Shown piece after piece: positions 9,026 to 17,700 of a stretch of DNA of 64,000 bases. Origin of the DNA: Bacillus sp. ISL-51 (lineage in GTDB: Bacteria > Bacillota > Bacilli > Bacillales > Bacillaceae); the NCBI RefSeq assembly GCF_018613535.1, contig NZ_JAGGQB010000002.1:224562-288561 (forward strand). The letters are read 5' to 3'. Both the position numbers and the translations under genes were made by a program. The notes below the pieces were generated by a model. It worked only from the letters and a program-made list of their open reading frames with translations. It had not been told where the DNA came from and did no database searches. Position 1 is the first letter of the stretch. Each line of letters begins with the position of its first letter.

Positions 9026-9527
9026 TGAAATCCTCCGCGGTTTGTTAACTTATGTATCATTTTTCCGGTCATATTATAAATGACGGCAGTAAAGGAAATT
9101 TGGTTTTACTGACAACTCATAAAAACGTTATTGTATGTACTTCACATTGGTTCAGCAGTTAATGGATACCTTTATAAAGTATACTGTAAAATGGAAAATG
9201 TTTAAATTAAACCAAAAGATCCCCTATAAAAATCTCTTATAACTAATTAGACTGCAAGGCAGAGAAAGAAATATTTTTATTCCTTCTTTCAAACAATAAA
9301 AACTCTATCTTGTATAAGTTAGAATTTTAAGTCTATTATTTACCTGCTGATACAAAGTTTCAATAATTAATTAGACGTCTATGAGCCGACAGACACTAAT
9401 TCAAATCGGGCTAGCTGATCTCCTAACAGCATTCCTATGCTACAAATTTTCTGTATAAATGTACAATTTGCGCCTATTTTTCTTACTCATCATTCTATGC
9501 TAGCGAAATAAGAGCCTACTTAAATAA
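9026..9527. other. intergenic, no gene seen
   Basis: About 500 AT-rich bases with stop codons in all frames. I see no convincing promoter pair, hairpin terminator or short coding sequence with a ribosome site, apart from the upstream region of the small membrane-protein gene. Confidence 0.6.
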
Positions 9528-10106
9528 CTATGAATTATATCTAGCTCTTCGGTACTTTTTCATGATCCAAACAAGTAATACAATAAAAATGATGTTAAAT
9601 ATTAATGCGGAAACAACATAAGTTTCATCTGAAACGCCAATATACTTCCCTTTCGTTTCCAAGAGATTCCGTACTTCCTTACTCCATAAAGAACCATTCG
9701 GTGAACTATCATCCGCCCCAAATGTAATAAGCGTCATTTCTTTATCCCTGTTAGATATATTTACCCCATAATATACCGTGTATTTATTGTTATGAAATAT
9801 ATGCATATAAGAATAGTTAGAAAATAAAGGTTTTACCTGCCTGACTGGTAATGAGACGTACAATATCGCAGTTGAATTGCCTATTCCTGTTTCAAATTGC
9901 TCTGCTTTAATAAATTTTGTATTTGAAGGAAGATCAATATTATAAAATTGCTCAAAAATTTGAATATCCCCTTTTGAAAAATCTGTAAATCGATAATAGT
10001 GCGGCTCAATAATACATTTGTAAAAATACCATCCGTTAAAAATTTAAAAAAATGAACTGATTAATATTCCTAATGCTATTTTCGTTATCATATTTAAGTT
10101 TGTCAT
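9528..10106 (-). pseudogene. membrane/secreted protein gene interrupted by a premature stop
   Basis: A ribosome site (tggagggcatt) precedes ATG at 10106. Twenty codons of a hydrophobic N-terminus (TNLNMITKIALGILISSFF) end at an in-frame TAA (10046-10044) within a T7-A3 run. The same frame continues without interruption (NGWYFYKCIIEPHYYR onwards) for 170 more codons. It ends with a C-terminal TM helix (ALIFNIIFIVLLVWIMKKYRR). Undamaged it would be a 192-residue protein with an N-terminal anchor, an extracellular domain and a C-terminal helix. The stop implies a null allele or a sequencing error. Family not recognised. Confidence 0.7.
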
Positions 10107-10174
10107 AATGCCCTCCATGAAGGGAATTATAACATTAAGTAGCAAAATACAGAAATTCACTTAAGGTACAAATA

Positions 10175-10214
10175 AAAAAGGCTTCTCACAAGTTCAATGA
10201 ACTCGTGAGAAGCC
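10175..10214 (-). terminator. strong terminator, probably the ancestral groESL terminator
   Basis: On the minus strand a 17-bp stem (GGCTTCTCACGAGTTCA paired with TGAACTTGTGAGAAGCC, one G-U) is followed by TTTTTT. It lies immediately beyond the left attachment site, where the groEL transcript would have ended before the prophage inserted. Confidence 0.85.
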
Positions 10215-10289
10215 TCGATATGGAACCGAAACAGCGTTAAATGTGACTTTGTTACCCGACAACCCCTTATGTCAAAAGGGGTTGCGCTT

Positions 10290-10308
10290 TTACATCATTC
10301 CACCCATA
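10290..10308. repeat. attL core, 19-bp direct repeat of the groEL 3' end
   Basis: TTACATCATTCCACCCATA here is identical to 52411-52429, where it is the reverse complement of the last GroEL codons (..GGMM-stop). It marks the left prophage boundary. Confidence 0.92.
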
Positions 10309-10350
10309 ATTACCACGGTTTTCGCTTGCTTTCGCACCCTTTCGATCGGT

Positions 10351-10453
10351 GTTATTTTTTTATGAGATCATGAATAGACAAGAGACAAAAACCGCATTGT
10401 TTCAGACCCTGACGAAACTTTCGTTATTTTTGTGTTATTTTTTAAAAAATAAC
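10351..10453. repeat. candidate integrase arm-type sites, left end
   Basis: GTTATTTTTT occurs at 10351-10360 and 10434-10443, with near copies at 10423-10432 (last base differs) and, inverted, at 10444-10453. The last two form a perfect 20-bp palindrome. The same decamer recurs twice next to attR. Spacing and placement on both arms suggest binding sites for the integrase N-terminal domain; this is inference. Confidence 0.45.
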
Positions 10454-10461
10454 AGGTTGGT

Positions 10462-10490
10462 TTGCATGTCGAACGCACGTTCTTTATAAT
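10462..10490 (+). promoter_or_regulatory. SigA promoter with LexA (SOS) box
   Basis: TTGCAT (10462-10467) and TATAAT (10485-10490) are 17 bases apart. Between them lies CGAACGCACGTTCT (10470-10483), matching the Bacillus LexA consensus CGAACRNRYGTTYG at 13 of 14 positions. LexA bound there would cover the promoter core. Confidence 0.82.
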
Positions 10491-10513
10491 CGTCTCCAAG
10501 GAGATGAAACACA

Positions 10514-10702
10514 ATGACCGATTTTGAACGGAAAGTGTATCGGATTATTTTTAACATGAGCCGCTTCGGGAAAAATCCCTCAATGGAACAATTGAAAAGA
10601 AAAACTGGGAAAGATGAACAGACGATCCGGGCTGCCGTGAAAAGTTTGATGAGGCAACGCATTTTGAAGTGGGATAAAGACAAAAGTAAATGGAGATTCT
10701 AA
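10514..10702 (+). CDS. SOS-controlled small winged-helix DNA-binding protein
   Basis: A 62-aa protein made of a single winged HTH (ERKVYRIIFNMSRFGKNPS, then TIRAAVKSLMRQRIL and the wing KWDKDKSKWRF). Its layout resembles the LexA N-terminal domain without the protease part. The ribosome site AAGGAG lies 10 bases before the ATG. It has a private promoter overlapped by a LexA box and a private terminator, at the extreme left end of the prophage outside the lytic operon. An SOS-induced antirepressor or regulator of induction is a reasonable guess, not shown. A replication-initiator fragment is an alternative. Confidence 0.75.
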   Translation: MTDFERKVYRIIFNMSRFGKNPSMEQLKRKTGKDEQTIRAAVKSLMRQRILKWDKDKSKWRF

Positions 10703-10733
10703 AAAAACTCTCATTATTGAGAGTTTTTATTTT
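10703..10733. terminator. bidirectional terminator
   Basis: The hairpin AAACTCTC-attatt-GAGAGTTT is flanked by A and T tracts. It is shared by the winged-helix gene (plus) and the Panacea gene (minus). Confidence 0.82.
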
Positions 10734-11476
10734 ACATGGTGATGATATTTAGTAATAAGATCATCCGTTATTGCGCAATTTTGACCTGGCTCATATGCTC
10801 TATGCCAAGGCCCACCTTCTTGATGTGTCATATCAACCAAACGGAAAGGTGGATATTTCCCGTATTTAACAAGCACTTTAGTAATACTCTCAATAGCTTC
10901 TCCTCCATGCTCAGAAGATAAAACCTTCATGAAGGATGGTGTTACTACTAAATCATCTGTAAGAAGTTTGATGGAAGCATCTTCTTGATAATCTATAATA
11001 GATTTTCCATGAACCTTATATTTAGAGAAAATATCCTCAATAACTGGACCGAATTTAAAAGCGACTATAGGTTCCTTGAATAGCTTTTTGCCTGTTTTCA
11101 ACAAAAATTCTGCATAAATATAATACAGTAATTTTTGTAGTTTCAAGTGGGACGCTGATTGAAATGACAACACAAATTTTGCTACGTCATAAGCAGTTAA
11201 TTCCTTGTCTCTAGATATTACATCTATAAAGGCAGAAATATCTTCCGTAACAATAACATCATCAAAAAAGGAATCTTTTTTAGTTACAGAATCCCAGCTA
11301 GTTGAATCAGTTGACAGCTTGTGAATCCCGAATTGGACTTTTCCGCAACTCTCTTTAACTTTTTCAAAAAATTCTGATATATAGTTTTTATCCAGCCTAC
11401 TTTCACTTGAGTAGTGCCAGCCAATTCTTCTACCACCAGAAAAATCACTAATGATCGCGATAAAATGAAATGCCAT
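10727..11476 (-). CDS. Panacea-domain (DUF4065/SocA-like) antitoxin
   Basis: About 249 aa. The C-terminal half (from about residue 105) is a Panacea domain with the signature HLKLQKLLYYIYAEFLL and FKFGPVIEDIF, ending near PPFRLVDMTHQEGGPWHRAY. The N-terminal 100 residues are a specific recognition part I do not recognise. Panacea proteins are known hyper-promiscuous antitoxins that pair with many toxins, including toxSAS. It follows the toxSAS gene directly. I prefer the ATG at 11476 (site AGGTGAT just before it) over the GTG at 11485, which lies only two bases after the toxin stop. Translational coupling to the toxin is likely. Confidence 0.82.
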   Translation of the reverse strand: MAFHFIAIISDFSGGRRIGWHYSSESRLDKNYISEFFEKVKESCGKVQFGIHKLSTDSTSWDSVTKKDSFFDDVIVTEDISAFIDVISRDKELTAYDVAKFVLSFQSASHLKLQKLLYYIYAEFLLKTGKKLFKEPIVAFKFGPVIEDIFSKYKVHGKSIIDYQEDASIKLLTDDLVVTPSFMKVLSSEHGGEAIESITKVLVKYGKYPPFRLVDMTHQEGGPWHRAYEPGQNCAITDDLITKYHHHVK

Positions 11477-11487
11477 GTTTATCACCT

Positions 11488-12177
11488 CTACTTCTCCACC
11501 TCTGTGGAGTTCTTATAAATCGATGCCCAACCTTTATATGCTTGTTTATGAAGTTGATGCGACGAATTATTTGATTCTTTATCTTCTGTTCTCCATATTT
11601 GAAGCTCCCATGGGAAGAAACGAGTACTCTCACCATAAAAATAAAAATGAAATGCTTTATAATCGCCTTTGGACGAATCCATACAATTTATTTTGTATTG
11701 TTTTTTCAACGACTCACACATATCTTGAAAGCATTTATTATTATGGTCAAAAGAGTCAATAGTTATTCGTATACCCAACAAATCATTCAGGCACTTTCTT
11801 AAAGCTATTTTCCCACTTTCTCTTTTCCCCACACGATAATATTTAAGCTTATTGACAATGGAATCAGGTTGTTTTACTCTAAGCCGCAAATCAAATTCAC
11901 TATACAGATATTCTAAGTCATTATAAATGACAATATCTTCTAGGTTGTCGGCATAATGTTGGAGTAAATTAAAGAAATCATTGTCGATTGAGAAAAGGTT
12001 TCTTTTTTCCGTAACCTCTGTGACGTGTCTTATTTGAGTTGTTTTTAAATGAACATGCGTGACATCTTGTTTTAAGCTGAATTCTGTTGAAAAATCACTA
12101 TGCAACTGATTAATTTCAAGTATCAACTGATGAAGATGGTTGCAAAATGACTCAATTTGACAAGTGCATTTGATCAA
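11488..12177 (-). CDS. toxSAS: RelA/SpoT-like nucleotidyl-pyrophosphotransferase toxin
   Basis: A 229-aa protein with a TTG start behind gaggaag. The RelA/SpoT synthetase signature covers about residues 90-215: basic ATP-binding stretch FDLRLRVKQPDSIVNKLKYY, then DLLGIRITID, the G-loop-like DYKAFHFYFY, and ELQIWRTED with the catalytic Glu. No HD hydrolase or TGS/ACT domain is present, so it is a stand-alone small synthetase. Known toxSAS enzymes either pyrophosphorylate the tRNA CCA end or make (pp)pApp, stopping growth. The adjacent Panacea gene makes this a toxin-antitoxin pair. Phage-encoded pairs of this class (PhRel2-type, from memory) can protect lysogens against other phages. Confidence 0.85.
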   Translation of the reverse strand: MIKCTCQIESFCNHLHQLILEINQLHSDFSTEFSLKQDVTHVHLKTTQIRHVTEVTEKRNLFSIDNDFFNLLQHYADNLEDIVIYNDLEYLYSEFDLRLRVKQPDSIVNKLKYYRVGKRESGKIALRKCLNDLLGIRITIDSFDHNNKCFQDMCESLKKQYKINCMDSSKGDYKAFHFYFYGESTRFFPWELQIWRTEDKESNNSSHQLHKQAYKGWASIYKNSTEVEK

Positions 12178-12205
12178 TTTTTTCTTCCTCGGTTATTTTA
12201 GTTTG

Positions 12206-12234
12206 ATTTTACTCTTTTATCGTCATTTATACAA
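12206..12234 (-). promoter_or_regulatory. promoter of the toxSAS-Panacea operon
   Basis: On the minus strand TTGTAT (12234-12229), 17 bases and TAAAAT (12211-12206) stand about 30 bases before the toxin TTG start. Confidence 0.6.
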
Positions 12235-12264
12235 TCATTTGTGAGTATTTATTTAAAGTTTTTC

Positions 12265-12293
12265 TTGATTTTTTTAATCAAAAACTTTATAAT
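12265..12293 (+). promoter_or_regulatory. divergent SigA promoter, rightward
   Basis: TTGATT (12265-12270), 17 bases and TATAAT (12288-12293) face away from the toxin gene. An imperfect inverted repeat (AAAGTTTTT...AAAAACTTT) overlaps it and could be an operator for the neighbouring TA pair. Confidence 0.55.
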
Positions 12294-12299
12294 ACTACA

Positions 12300-12430
12300 T
12301 TTTGTTTAAGAGAGCCGAAACAGCATACCATATATAGTGTTTTTCGTTTTCTGCCCAACTTCCAAGCGCTCTAAACACAATATGTAGATGAAATGACCAA
12401 AATAACACTTTTCATCTACATATTGTGTCA
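12300..12430 (+). ncRNA. candidate small RNA with a 19-bp hairpin, divergent from toxSAS
   Basis: Downstream of the rightward promoter there is no open frame with a start site. The segment ends in a perfect 19-bp inverted repeat (arms 12375-12393 and 12410-12428, ACACAATATGTAGATGAAA) with a 16-base loop. No strong T tract follows, so it may be a processing or regulatory hairpin rather than a terminator. Function unknown. Confidence 0.4.
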
Positions 12431-12488
12431 AGAATTATTATTTGCACTGTGTCAATAAAGTGTGTTCTGATTAACTCTTAATAAAATA

Positions 12489-12509
12489 GCCCCCTTAGAA
12501 AAAGGAGGC
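12489..12509 (-). terminator. terminator of the late (lysis) operon
   Basis: The minus-strand hairpin GCCTCCTT-tttct-AAGGGGGC is followed by TATTTTATT, directly after the amidase stop. Confidence 0.7.
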
Positions 12510-12518
12510 ATCTAAGGA

Positions 12519-13490
12519 TTACTTCAATAGTGATTCAAGTTTCGCTTTTGTTTTCGGTCCGTAAATGCCATCAGCAGGCAGCCCGTACATAGACTGGAAC
12601 CGTTTTACCGCATTTGCTGTTTTCGCGCCATATGCGCCGTCGATCCCAAAGTTTTTTGCACTCTTATCCGGGTAATAATGAAGAGCCGCCAGCGCTGTCT
12701 GAATCCGTTTTACGGCCTCCCCTCGGGTCAATGGGCTTGTGACTTTAAAAATACCCGCAGGCAGGCGGAAGGATGATTTCTTTCCTTTGGATGAAGAGCC
12801 GGCCGAATCCGTCAGCTTTATTACCTGGCCGACTCTGATTAGATTCGGATTCTTAATGCCGTTCAAGCTTTGCAGGGTTTTCATGCTTACTCCTGTTTTC
12901 TCTGCAATTACAGAAAGGACATCGCCTTTCTTGACGGTGTACGTCGCCCCGCAGGTCTTTGAATCTGTTTTTTGTGGTTCGGATGCTTTTTTACCTCCAA
13001 GGCGTTCAAGTTCTGCAGCAATGGCCGCTTTCACTTCATCCCAGCGCCCCGCATCTAAAATACGGTGCGGGCAGTATTTCCCATTCCAGTCCTGATGCTT
13101 TCTGATTTTGTCAACGCCCCATCCGCGCTCTTGAAGTAACTGAGCGACAAACTTGATAGCCAGCGCCTCCGCTGCTTGGTATCGCGCTCCGCCTGACTTG
13201 CTGTAGCAGATTTCAACACCGATAGACTTACGGTTCCCGGTTCCGTTTGTACCGTCGCCAGAATGCCAAGCGTTCCGGTCCAGCGGAATCCCCTGAATTA
13301 CTTCTTTATCATCTACGGCAAAATGATAGCTTGTCGATTCGCTGTTTCCCGTCATATAACTGATTTCATTGGCGGCTGATGCGTCGTTTGCTGTGTTATG
13401 GATGGTGATATACTCCGGCGTCATTGGATTCGGGCATTTCAGGCTGTATTCTTCGCTTGGGACTAATCTCTTTTTCACTGGAATTGTCAT
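12519..13490 (-). CDS. phage endolysin, N-acetylmuramoyl-L-alanine amidase
   Basis: A 323-aa cell-wall hydrolase that cuts between muramic acid and L-Ala to release virions. An Amidase_2 domain covers about residues 20-155, with zinc ligands in [18 protein letters not shown] and [13 protein letters not shown] LysM wall-binding domain follows (about 183-228, [20 protein letters not shown]), then a C-terminal PG_binding_1 domain (about 255-320, [17 protein letters not shown]). The architecture matches XlyA/BlyA-type Bacillus phage lysins. It is the last gene of the late operon, after the holin. No signal peptide, as expected with a holin. Confidence 0.93.
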   Translation of the reverse strand: MTIPVKKRLVPSEEYSLKCPNPMTPEYITIHNTANDASAANEISYMTGNSESTSYHFAVDDKEVIQGIPLDRNAWHSGDGTNGTGNRKSIGVEICYSKSGGARYQAAEALAIKFVAQLLQERGWGVDKIRKHQDWNGKYCPHRILDAGRWDEVKAAIAAELERLGGKKASEPQKTDSKTCGATYTVKKGDVLSVIAEKTGVSMKTLQSLNGIKNPNLIRVGQVIKLTDSAGSSSKGKKSSFRLPAGIFKVTSPLTRGEAVKRIQTALAALHYYPDKSAKNFGIDGAYGAKTANAVKRFQSMYGLPADGIYGPKTKAKLESLLK

Positions 13491-13537
13491 AAAAAATCTC
13501 TCCTATTCTGTTTTGGAAATATAAAAAAGCAGCCGGG

Positions 13538-13960
13538 TTAAACAGCTGCCTGATCGTCTTTTTCTGTTTTCTGGTCGTTGTCGTTTTCGATTACGTGCAG
13601 GCGCTCCGTGATGACGGCCGGAATTTTAACGCCGATCTGTGCCAAGTTTTCCGTGATGGACAGGCCCTCATTTGCGATATAAAAAAGAACGGTTCCAAAG
13701 GTCAGAACACCGTTCAAATTTGTTATCGTATCAATAATGTTGGCGACGATGACCACCATAAAACTGAGCATCTTCCGCACATATCCAAACCACGCGCTGC
13801 GGCTTCGGAGCTGCTTCATTTTCCACGCTTTGATAATGCCGGTGATGACATCCAAGATGCTGAGTATCAAAAGCAAGTCAAGGTATTTCACCTCCCCGAA
13901 AAGATATGTTCTTGCGATCTGTAAGCTTTCAAAATTCATCCACACATGTATTCCCTCCAT
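13538..13960 (-). CDS. holin (BlyA/Cph1-type, phage_holin_4 family)
   Basis: About 140 aa with several hydrophobic helices (YLDLLLILSILDVITGIIKAW; KMLSFMVVIVANIIDTI; VLTFGTVLFYIANEGLSI). A charged C-terminal tail ends in EKDDQAAV. It makes the membrane lesion that lets the amidase reach the wall. The ATG at 13960 has an ideal site (AAGGAGGTGATC), so the GTG at 13969 is rejected. Confidence 0.88.
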   Translation of the reverse strand: MEGIHVWMNFESLQIARTYLFGEVKYLDLLLILSILDVITGIIKAWKMKQLRSRSAWFGYVRKMLSFMVVIVANIIDTITNLNGVLTFGTVLFYIANEGLSITENLAQIGVKIPAVITERLHVIENDNDQKTEKDDQAAV

Positions 13961-13994
13961 TTTGATCACCTCCTTCGAGGCAAAATAAAAACAC

Positions 13995-14216
13995 CTATTC
14001 GGTTACAGGTGCTGGTTCACTATTATTTTCTTTCGCTGACAGTGCAGCATTTAATTGTTCTTGAAGTTCCTCGCGCTTCTTTTGCGCAAATGTATATAAA
14101 GCCTTGTATTCGGCGCGTTCCTTATTCTTTTGATCCAATTCTTCTTGCAGTGAAATGGATTTATAGATTTCAATCTGCAGCTGTTCCTGAAGCTGCTCTT
14201 TTGTCATTTCTTGCAT
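13995..14216 (-). CDS. small coiled-coil phage protein
   Basis: A 73-aa protein rich in Gln, Glu and Lys with heptad-like patterning (EQLQEQLQIEIYKSISLQEEL). The frame extends to 14312, but the ATG at 14216 has the site agggagggg and lies just after the xkdX-like stop. It is positioned like the small proteins between tail fibre and holin in PBSX-like phages. Function unknown. Confidence 0.7.
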   Translation of the reverse strand: MQEMTKEQLQEQLQIEIYKSISLQEELDQKNKERAEYKALYTFAQKKREELQEQLNAALSAKENNSEPAPVTE

Positions 14217-14229
14217 CCTGTTCCCCTCC

Positions 14230-14397
14230 CTATTCTTGATCCGGATACGCATTACCGCGCTCTTTTTCTGTAATTTCATCATATTCCGCTTGAGTGATGC
14301 GACCTTTCTCAACGGCTTTTCTCATTTCAACGGTCAAAACAGTTCCATTTTTCCAGCAGTCTTCAAAAAAACCGAAGAGAACGCTTCGATTCTCCAA
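14230..14397 (-). CDS. XkdX family protein
   Basis: A 55-aa protein with a TTG start behind GCGGAGGAAATTTCA. The sequence has the XkdX pattern: an aromatic FFEDCWKNGTVLT at the front, then a helix with VEKGRITQAEYDEIT. In PBSX and many Firmicute phages xkdX lies between tail-fibre genes and the holin, as here. Role unknown. Confidence 0.82.
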   Translation of the reverse strand: MENRSVLFGFFEDCWKNGTVLTVEMRKAVEKGRITQAEYDEITEKERGNAYPDQE

Positions 14398-14415
14398 TGA
14401 AATTTCCTCCGCTTC

Positions 14416-14703
14416 TTATGATTGATTCATTAAGAGATTGCAAACACGCTGAAGATCAAGAGTTCTGGCTTTCAAATTTTCCTCTTCATCAGTTTGAGAA
14501 CCTTCGCTTTCTTCTTTAATACGTTCAATATCTTCCGTTGATAAGCCCTCAGTCCAGCAGTTATTTTCAAAATCTCTTTTAACCATAAAAAACTGTTCGG
14601 CCGGAGCTTCATAAAAACCTTCAGGTGGCTCGCGATCTTCAGAATTCTGATAAAACACATCGTTTACAAAACCTTCTTTATCAACTCCTAAAAAAGTTTT
14701 CAT
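14416..14703 (-). CDS. tail-fibre-associated small protein (XkdW-position)
   Basis: A 95-aa acidic protein. Its N-terminus (KTFLGVDKEGFVNDVFY) resembles proteins encoded right after tail fibres in Bacillus phages, and its C-terminus is helical (LKARTLDLQRVCNLLMNQS). It is 11 bases downstream of the large tail protein gene in the late operon. Probably a fibre chaperone or base-plate accessory; not proven. Confidence 0.65.
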   Translation of the reverse strand: MKTFLGVDKEGFVNDVFYQNSEDREPPEGFYEAPAEQFFMVKRDFENNCWTEGLSTEDIERIKEESEGSQTDEEENLKARTLDLQRVCNLLMNQS

Positions 14704-14714
14704 GGCAATCCCAC

Positions 14715-17700
14715 CTATTTATCTTTTGGTCTAAAATGAATGTTGCTAATTGACACTTCATATTCTCGGCCGTCAGTCGGTCCATAGAATAGCTTTATAT
14801 CGCCGCTAGGATACACAGTAAAACGTTCCTTTCCAGTTCCATTCCAAACGTAAGCAGGAAAGATTTGCTGATACTCCGGTGCAACTTCTTCAGGCAGACT
14901 GCAAATTACATAATCACGCAGCTCTCCAGCGCCCATTTTTCTCAAAAAGCCCCGCAGCATTACATCGCCGCTCTCATTAATTCGATATTTAACCGGACCA
15001 AAAGAGCCTCCTTTACTTGCAAAAGGGCTCATAACCTGCAAGAATTCCCACCCACTGTCTTTATTTCTTATCACAAATCTTGATTTTTTGTGCTCCAAAA
15101 CCGCTTCATATCTATCTCCAACTAAGCCGTCGTAATTTACAGTGTTTTTCAACTGCATAACAACCTCATTGTTCAGCAAAAAATCAAAATATGTGCCAGC
15201 TGAATCACGAGTATCAATTTGATTTTGTGAATAGATTTTCAGGGCCGAAGTATAAGTTTCTTCCGGAAATGTTTTGCCTCCGTCTATCGTAATTGTGCCA
15301 TTCTCGATTAACACACGGTTTATATCATATTCAACATTACCGCTTGTATCTTCAGCCTGCCTTCTTTGTGAGAATGATGAAGCTGTCAATTCTAAAACAT
15401 CATATCTTAATCCTTTATTTGCTCTTTTTCTTTGATATATTGTACCCGCTTCAATATAGGCAGTCAGTGAGTCTGAATTTGAGATTGGCTCAAACCGGGC
15501 TCCTTTTATCAAAGAACCTTCTATCGTGATCCCCTTAATCGTGCCAGCGGTTATTTTATCAGCAGACAGATTGGCGATTTTTGCGTTTGTAATTGCTCCA
15601 TCAATAATATGTGCGGTGTCAATTATGGCCGTTCCGAGATGTGCCTTTTTAATTGCGGCGTTCGCGATAGCAGCAGACCCTACCGCCGCATCTGCAATTT
15701 TTGCTGATGTTATCGCGGCTGATTGAATATTGGCTGAACCGACCGCAAGGTTTGCAAGATAGTTATTCGTGATGACCCCATCAACCAGGGCTACGTCATA
15801 GGGACTGTAGCCATATTCTTTAATTATCGTTCCTTTTCTGACTTGAATTTTTCTTACGACATAACTGCAATTACTGTTATCATCCGAACCACGGCCACCC
15901 AAACCAATTGTGTAATTATTACCGGTTTCCGGTGCCGTGAATTGAATATTCACCCTCTTGAATTCATCTGCCGGGTAATTGCTTATGTCGGTGAGCCCGC
16001 TTGAATCCAAGGAAATAAAAGTGCTGCCTTTTTTTAGATGATTCCAAGATATATCTGTTGTATTATTTCGTTTCACTTCAAAAGACAATGTATACACTTG
16101 ATCTTTTACAAGCGACATCGTCTGTTTTACAGAGAGTTGACAAACACCAAAAGCCTTGGCGCCATCCTGAGAAATTGTCATTTCATTGAATTCTTTTTTG
16201 TCTATCGTGTACTTTGAGCCTGAATAGGCATACCACCAGTTGCTATCTAACAATGAGCCCGGCAAAATATTGGCATCATCAAAGTTTCTGGAGAGCTTAT
16301 CAGCATCAACGGCCAGCTCGGCCAGCTTTTCCTTTGTGATCGCTCCGAAAACAATGTCATCAGTCAGAATGCGCTGAGTGGTCGCGGAAAACTGATCCGT
16401 GAATTCGCTTGCTGTGCCCCGTGTGTTGATTGAGCGCAAGCGATAATACCAAACTTCATTTACTCCCGTAAAATGCTCGTATCCGCCTGTTTTGCCTCTG
16501 AAAATACGATTCTCTTTTAATGGGGTGAATCCATTTACTTGTGAAGCATACACCTCGTAGGCTGCAATATAACTGGACGGATCATAGTCCCATGTCAGGG
16601 CCACATTCTGAAACATGGGTTTGATCACTACATTCGACGGAACGGGCGGTGCTTTGTCGGGAAAGCTGCCGTCCGTAACCTCTCCGGCGTCCGGTTTGCT
16701 TTCCCAAGTGCCACGGTTCTTTTCGATCACACTTTCAATCTGCTCAAGCCTACCGTCTTTTTGTAATGCCGATAAAAATTGGCCGATCTCAACGACGCAA
16801 GTATTTTCAGGGTCGGTAATATCGTATTCCATTGAAATAACGCGCTGAGATGTCTCAATCGGGATAGCGAAGTTTCGATCAATTGCGATCGTTGTATCTC
16901 CCAATTCCGTATGTTCGTGTTCGTGTCCCGGCACGCTCTCAAGCAGTTGCACGGACAGCTCATAATTGATTTCTGTCTTACATGCAGTCGTTATCAAATG
17001 ATTATACGTGGCCTTTAAGAGCTCTTCCGGCTCCGTTATGTCTTCATTATTGAACTGGCCTTCCCGATGGATCAACTTTCCATCTTTAAGGCGCCCCAAT
17101 CTTTCTAATAAATCCGGATCGCCAACCCATTCCTGGCCTAAGGGCTTATCGACCGGGTCGCCTTTTGATTTTTTCCATTCTACTTCAGAGAAGTCAATAA
17201 AACGGGAATAACCGCCCGTTTCCTCTCCTTCCTCATCCGTAGATGCTATGGATGCCCCATAACCCCAAAGGGCTGTCACCGGGTAACTGATAACGGTCCG
17301 CCGGATATTCGTTGTATCCTTATCACTCTCAAAGCGCTTCCCGCTGTCTTTACCGCGACGTGGAAGTATTTTTATGATTCGTTTGACGACCTTGTTCCCG
17401 TCAAATTCTATAGTATCCTGAAGCTCCCCGCCCCATATATTGATCACGTCAGCGATACATTCCAGAGCTGTTTTTTTATAGAAGGTAGTCGAATTCACTC
17501 CAAGCTCCGCCGTTACTTCCGCCACCCATCTTGACCGAGAAAGAACGTTGTCCAGTACAAACTGAGCAGTTTTATCGGTAGGGCGAAAATCTTTTACAAA
17601 GGTTTCGGCAAGCTCCATCATGGCAGCTTCACAGGTAACCTGAGTGTTAATCTCTCCTTCTTCACTTGTATCATCCAGTTCTTTGATGACAAACAGACGC

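Noticed and set aside
10261..10283. AACCCCTT...AAGGGGTT hairpin as the native groEL terminator
   Set aside because: No T tract follows on the minus strand. The 17-bp stem with T6 at 10175-10214 is the better candidate.
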